From Echinicola salinicaeni (GTDB lineage: Bacteria > Bacteroidota > Bacteroidia > Cytophagales > Cyclobacteriaceae): a stretch of DNA of 64,000 bases. Positions 60,685 to 64,000 of the stretch are shown here, piece after piece; positions within the stretch are counted from its first letter, which is position 1; each line of letters opens with the position of its first letter. The stretch is taken from contig NZ_JACODZ010000001.1 of NCBI RefSeq assembly GCF_014280965.1, positions 248,001-312,000 on the forward strand, given 5' to 3'. Made by a program: the position numbers and the translations under genes. A model generated the notes under the pieces. That model made no database searches and was not told the DNA's origin. It worked only from the letters and a program-made list of their open reading frames with translations.

Positions 60685-63090
60685 ATGCAGAGTAAATATC
60701 CCGTGTTGTCTTGGTTATTGTGGACGCTTCTATTGCCATTGATCACCTTTTGTCAACCAAAAGATAATGACAAGAATGCTATTGTAGATGATTTCACAGC
60801 ATTTGTGGACCCCCAAATTGGATCGGTGCATGGCCGCTGGTTTTTTTATACACCTGCAGCCCTGCCCTTTGGGATGGCCAAACTAGCTCCACATACCAAT
60901 GCCTATAATAGTGCTGGAGGATGGGGGCCAACAGGCTATGATGACCGTCATAGCTCCATAGAAGGTTTTGGACATTTTCATGAATTTCAGATCGGAGGGT
61001 TGGTCTTTATGCCGACAGTAGGTGAAATAAAGACGGTGCCTGGAACTTTGGAAAATCCTGAAATGGGGTATCGATCAGGATTTGATAAATCCTCGGAAAA
61101 TGCAAGCCCGGGATATTATGAGGTGCATCTGGAGGATTATGGGATTCATGCTGAGCTTACTGCTACTGAGCGAGTAGGTTATCACCGTTATACTTTTCCA
61201 AAGACTGAACAAGCAAACTTGATTATAGATATTGGACATAAACAGGGAGAAAGCGGTGATGTTACTGCTGCAGAGGCAAAATTGGTTGATGAGGATGAAA
61301 TAGCAGGTTTTGTAGAAACCTATCCTGAATATGCTAAATTTTGCGATCCTGGAAAAAGGGTTCGTATGTACTTTGTTGCCAAGTTGAGTAAGTCTCCAAA
61401 AAGCTTTGGGAGCTTTATAAATGAAAAGCAAGTCAATGGGGAAAGAGTTACTTCTGGAATCGATAATGGACTATTCCTAAGCTTTGATATGGAGGAAAAT
61501 GAAATCCTCGAAATCCAAACAGGACTCAGCTATACCTCTATCGATAATGCCAGACTCAATTTAGAAACGGAAAGCACAGGGCAGAGCTTCGATGATGTCA
61601 GAAAGAATGCCAAAATCAAATGGAATGAGCAACTGAGTAAAATCAAAGTGAAAGGTGGTGAGCAGGAGGATATACTAAAATTTTATACGGGCTTGTACCA
61701 TGTTCTTCTAGGTCGAGGTATTTCAAATGATGTCAACGGTCAGTATCCTAAGGTAGATAATCAAATAGGACAAATTCCCCTTGACCAAGAAGGGAATCCA
61801 AAATACCATCATATCAATACGGATGGTATGTGGGGAGGTTTTTGGAACCTAAGCCAGGTTTGGGCACTGGCCTACCCTGGGTATTTCAGCGAATATGTGC
61901 AGTCTAATATTGATTTCTACAAGGAGCGAGGTTGGTTGCATGACGGTGAAGCCAATGGGGTTTATACCAATGGTGTTCAAACCAATTTCCAAGGCCTATT
62001 ATTGGCCTCTGCCTATCATTCAGGAATTAGAGATTTTGATGTTGAAACTGGATATGAGGCAGCATTGAAAAATGAATTGGAATATCATGGAAGGGATCTG
62101 GGAAATGGAAAATATGATTTAAGTTATTTTGTTAAAGACCACTATGTTCCTTATAAGGATACTACCATTTCCAATGGTTGGGTATTCAATTTTGGAGGTT
62201 CGCATACAATGGAGTATAGCTATAGCTCTTTTGCTGTCGCCCAGATGAGCAAGGCCCTTAATGATCAGGAAAATTATGAAAAGCTCATGGAGCAGGCTGC
62301 TTACTATAAAAACCTCTATGATAAGGAAACCAATTTTATCAGGCCAAAATTAGAAACTGGAGAGTTTATTGAAGACTTTGATGCTTACCGTGGATGGGAT
62401 GGGTTTCAGGAAGGAAATGCATTCCAATACACTTGGTATATTCCCCATGATCCTGCAGGTTTGATCGCATTGATGGGAAAAGACCTATTTAATCAGCGTT
62501 TGGAGAATATGTTCGAAGATGCCAAGAAGGGGGAATTTGGAGGGGCAAGTGAGGAAATAGATAGCTTTTCAGGCATTGAACAAGGATATAATCATGGGAA
62601 CCAGCCTTCTCTTCATAATGCTTGGTTGTTCAATTATTCTGGTCAACCTTGGAGGACCCAAAAATGGGTACGAGAGATATGCAATGGGTTTTATGGTACT
62701 ACGCCATTACATGGGTATGGTGTGGGGCAAGATGAGGACCAAGGTCAATTAGGCGCTTGGTATGTATTGGCATCTATGGGCTTGTTTGATGTTCAGGGAC
62801 ATACAGCCTTGGAGCCAACTTTCCAATTGGCCAGTCCTCTTTTTGAAAGTATTATAGTGGAGTTGGATCCTGAATACTATGCTGGAGATCAGCTGAAAAT
62901 AGAAGTTAATGGGCAAGGAGTCAAAAACCAATATATTCAGTCAGCGTCCTGGAATGGGCAAGGAGTGGAAAATAATTGGGTAAAGAGAAGTGAATTGATG
63001 AAAGGGGGGATCCTAGAATTTAATTTAGGACCAGAACCAAACAAAGAATGGGGAGTTAAATCCTTGCCGCCTTCCATGTCAGATAAATAA
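60685..63090 (+). CDS. GH92-like glycosidase (probable alpha-mannosidase)
   Basis: An 801-residue exported enzyme (signal peptide to about residue 24). The N-terminal beta-domain (FVDPQIGSVHGRWFFYTPAA, LPFGMAKLAPHT) and the (alpha/alpha)6 part follow the GH92 plan of calcium-dependent exo-alpha-mannosidases. The acid motif region EGNAFQYTWYIPHDPAG is present. The usual NEPSHH block reads NQPSLH and the usual GNDDCGQ reads GQDEDQGQ, so this is a diverged member and substrate may differ. It lies 29 bases after the isomerase gene, fitting release of mannose and its entry into glycolysis. Confidence 0.88.
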   Translation: MQSKYPVLSWLLWTLLLPLITFCQPKDNDKNAIVDDFTAFVDPQIGSVHGRWFFYTPAALPFGMAKLAPHTNAYNSAGGWGPTGYDDRHSSIEGFGHFHEFQIGGLVFMPTVGEIKTVPGTLENPEMGYRSGFDKSSENASPGYYEVHLEDYGIHAELTATERVGYHRYTFPKTEQANLIIDIGHKQGESGDVTAAEAKLVDEDEIAGFVETYPEYAKFCDPGKRVRMYFVAKLSKSPKSFGSFINEKQVNGERVTSGIDNGLFLSFDMEENEILEIQTGLSYTSIDNARLNLETESTGQSFDDVRKNAKIKWNEQLSKIKVKGGEQEDILKFYTGLYHVLLGRGISNDVNGQYPKVDNQIGQIPLDQEGNPKYHHINTDGMWGGFWNLSQVWALAYPGYFSEYVQSNIDFYKERGWLHDGEANGVYTNGVQTNFQGLLLASAYHSGIRDFDVETGYEAALKNELEYHGRDLGNGKYDLSYFVKDHYVPYKDTTISNGWVFNFGGSHTMEYSYSSFAVAQMSKALNDQENYEKLMEQAAYYKNLYDKETNFIRPKLETGEFIEDFDAYRGWDGFQEGNAFQYTWYIPHDPAGLIALMGKDLFNQRLENMFEDAKKGEFGGASEEIDSFSGIEQGYNHGNQPSLHNAWLFNYSGQPWRTQKWVREICNGFYGTTPLHGYGVGQDEDQGQLGAWYVLASMGLFDVQGHTALEPTFQLASPLFESIIVELDPEYYAGDQLKIEVNGQGVKNQYIQSASWNGQGVENNWVKRSELMKGGILEFNLGPEPNKEWGVKSLPPSMSDK

Positions 63091-63103
63091 AACCAACAAT
63101 AAA

Positions 63104-64000
63104 ATGCGAAAATTATTAGCAATAGGAATAATCCTAGCGGTTTTTTCCTGTAATTCTAAATCGGGTTCCCAAAATGAACTGGCAGAGGAAATCCTTCATA
63201 ACAAGGATTTCGATATTGTAATGGACAAAGCATTAGCCATCGTAAATACTGGCTTTAATGCAGGTGATGGTTACAGAGAAGTTTGGATAAGGGATTACAA
63301 TACTTTTATTGAGCTTTCGGCTGAAGTTTTTCCAGCAAGTGAGTTAAAAGAAAATTTATTGGTGTTTTTCCGTATGCAGGGGGAAGATGGGAATATCATA
63401 GATGGATTTACCCCGGCAGAGCAGATAGGGGAAGGAGAGACTGACTTTAGTTATTCAGATCTGGAACCTAGGTATGCGGGGCACAAAAACACGGTTGAAA
63501 CCGATCAGGAAACATCCCTGGTGCAGACGGTTTATAAGTATATAAAGGTGACTGGTGATCGGTCTATTTTAGAAGAAGAAATAGGAGGCATGAAGCTGTC
63601 TGAACGGTTGGAATGGGCAATGGATTTTTTGATGGAAAACCGTTATTCTAATGAGTATGGTTTGATTTGGGGAGCGACAACGGCCGATTGGGGGGATGTA
63701 CAGCCCGAACATGGGTGGGGAGTAGATCTAGATGAAAATACCCATAGGGCAATTGACGTATATGATAATGCCATGTTGCTGATTGCATTGGATAATATGA
63801 TGGAGATGATGCCTGATACCAAAAGCAAATGGGGAACAATCAGGGAGCAAATAGCAAGAAATACCAGAAAGCACCTTTGGGATGAAGAAAACAAAAAGTT
63901 TATTCCCCATATCTATTTGGAGGGATCACCGTTTCCTGAGGAATTTAATGAAAATGAAATCTATTATTTTGGGGGGACAGCAATTGCCATTGAAGCGGGT
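63104..64000 (+). CDS. (alpha/alpha)6-barrel glycosidase-like lipoprotein, cut by window end
   Basis: The first 299 codons of a gene that runs out of the window. The protein starts with a lipoprotein signal (MRKLLAIGIILAVFSC, cysteine at 16). The mature part has the segments YREVWIRDYNTFIEL, VETDQETSLVQTVYKYI, LIWGATTADWGDVQPEHGWG and AIDVYDNAMLLIALDN, with the acidic and aromatic pattern of (alpha/alpha)6 glycosidases related to debranching enzymes and GH63-like families. The family cannot be fixed from half of it. It starts 13 bases after the GH92 gene in the same operon. Confidence 0.8.
   Translation, partial: MRKLLAIGIILAVFSCNSKSGSQNELAEEILHNKDFDIVMDKALAIVNTGFNAGDGYREVWIRDYNTFIELSAEVFPASELKENLLVFFRMQGEDGNIIDGFTPAEQIGEGETDFSYSDLEPRYAGHKNTVETDQETSLVQTVYKYIKVTGDRSILEEEIGGMKLSERLEWAMDFLMENRYSNEYGLIWGATTADWGDVQPEHGWGVDLDENTHRAIDVYDNAMLLIALDNMMEMMPDTKSKWGTIREQIARNTRKHLWDEENKKFIPHIYLEGSPFPEEFNENEIYYFGGTAIAIEAG

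Overview
This window looks like chromosomal core DNA from a gliding, polysaccharide-degrading member of the Bacteroidota, most likely a Cytophagales/Cyclobacteriaceae-type bacterium (Algoriphagus, Echinicola or Cyclobacterium relatives). That placement is inferred from the families and gene order present: gldL-gldM-gldN plus a SprE/PorW lipoprotein (type IX secretion and gliding), an AtpZ-led ATP synthase operon without atpD/atpC, rpmB-rpmG-DUF4295-ftsY, hpt-adk-obg, grpE-dnaJ-ABC, many lipoproteins, and promoters carrying the Bacteroidota TAnnTTTG -7 box. No rRNA, tRNA, CRISPR array, phage or complete insertion sequence was recognised.

Layout. 0-10 kb: the 3' end of gldL, gldM and gldN on the plus strand, then uvrC, a class A penicillin-binding protein and sprE/porW on the minus strand. 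9.9-17 kb: M23 peptidase and bactofilin genes leading into atpZ, a small membrane protein and atpB-E-F-H-A-G. 17-26.5 kb: lipA, an OsmC protein, an ECF sigma factor overlapping a membrane-anchored protein with a beta-barrel-like C-terminus, a double-FKBP lipoprotein, sdaA (alpha only), a upp-antiporter-exporter operon and an OmpA-family protein. 26.6-35.5 kb: an M42-like peptidase, hpt, adk, obg, grpE, dnaJ, a toast-rack-like secreted protein, an ABC exporter pair and Dps. 35.6-45.6 kb: an orphan histidine kinase, prfC, a pseudouridine synthase, a small secreted repeat protein, a porin-like protein, amt, hemB and rocD. 45.9-55.2 kb: rpmB, rpmG, DUF4295 and ftsY, then a block of three tandem propeller-like lipoproteins and a Tat-exported Gfo/Idh/MocA protein, then rimO. 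55.3-64 kb: a small membrane protein, a GNAT-like protein, a PfkB kinase, a PAS-LuxR regulator, and a divergent carbohydrate operon encoding a two-domain phosphomannose isomerase, a GH92-like enzyme and a truncated (alpha/alpha)6-type glycosidase.

Most accessory interest lies in five places: the block separating ftsY from rimO, with a highly structured non-coding element next to it; the sigma/membrane-barrel/FKBP operon; the mannose-type operon with a perfect 14-bp palindrome in its promoter; the small secreted protein with three ~30-residue repeats; and several RNA hairpins, including two inside the ATP synthase operon and two in the leaders of hpt and obg. Nothing here is a clear new defence or mobile system. 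The uncharacterised pieces are surface, secretion and regulatory genes.
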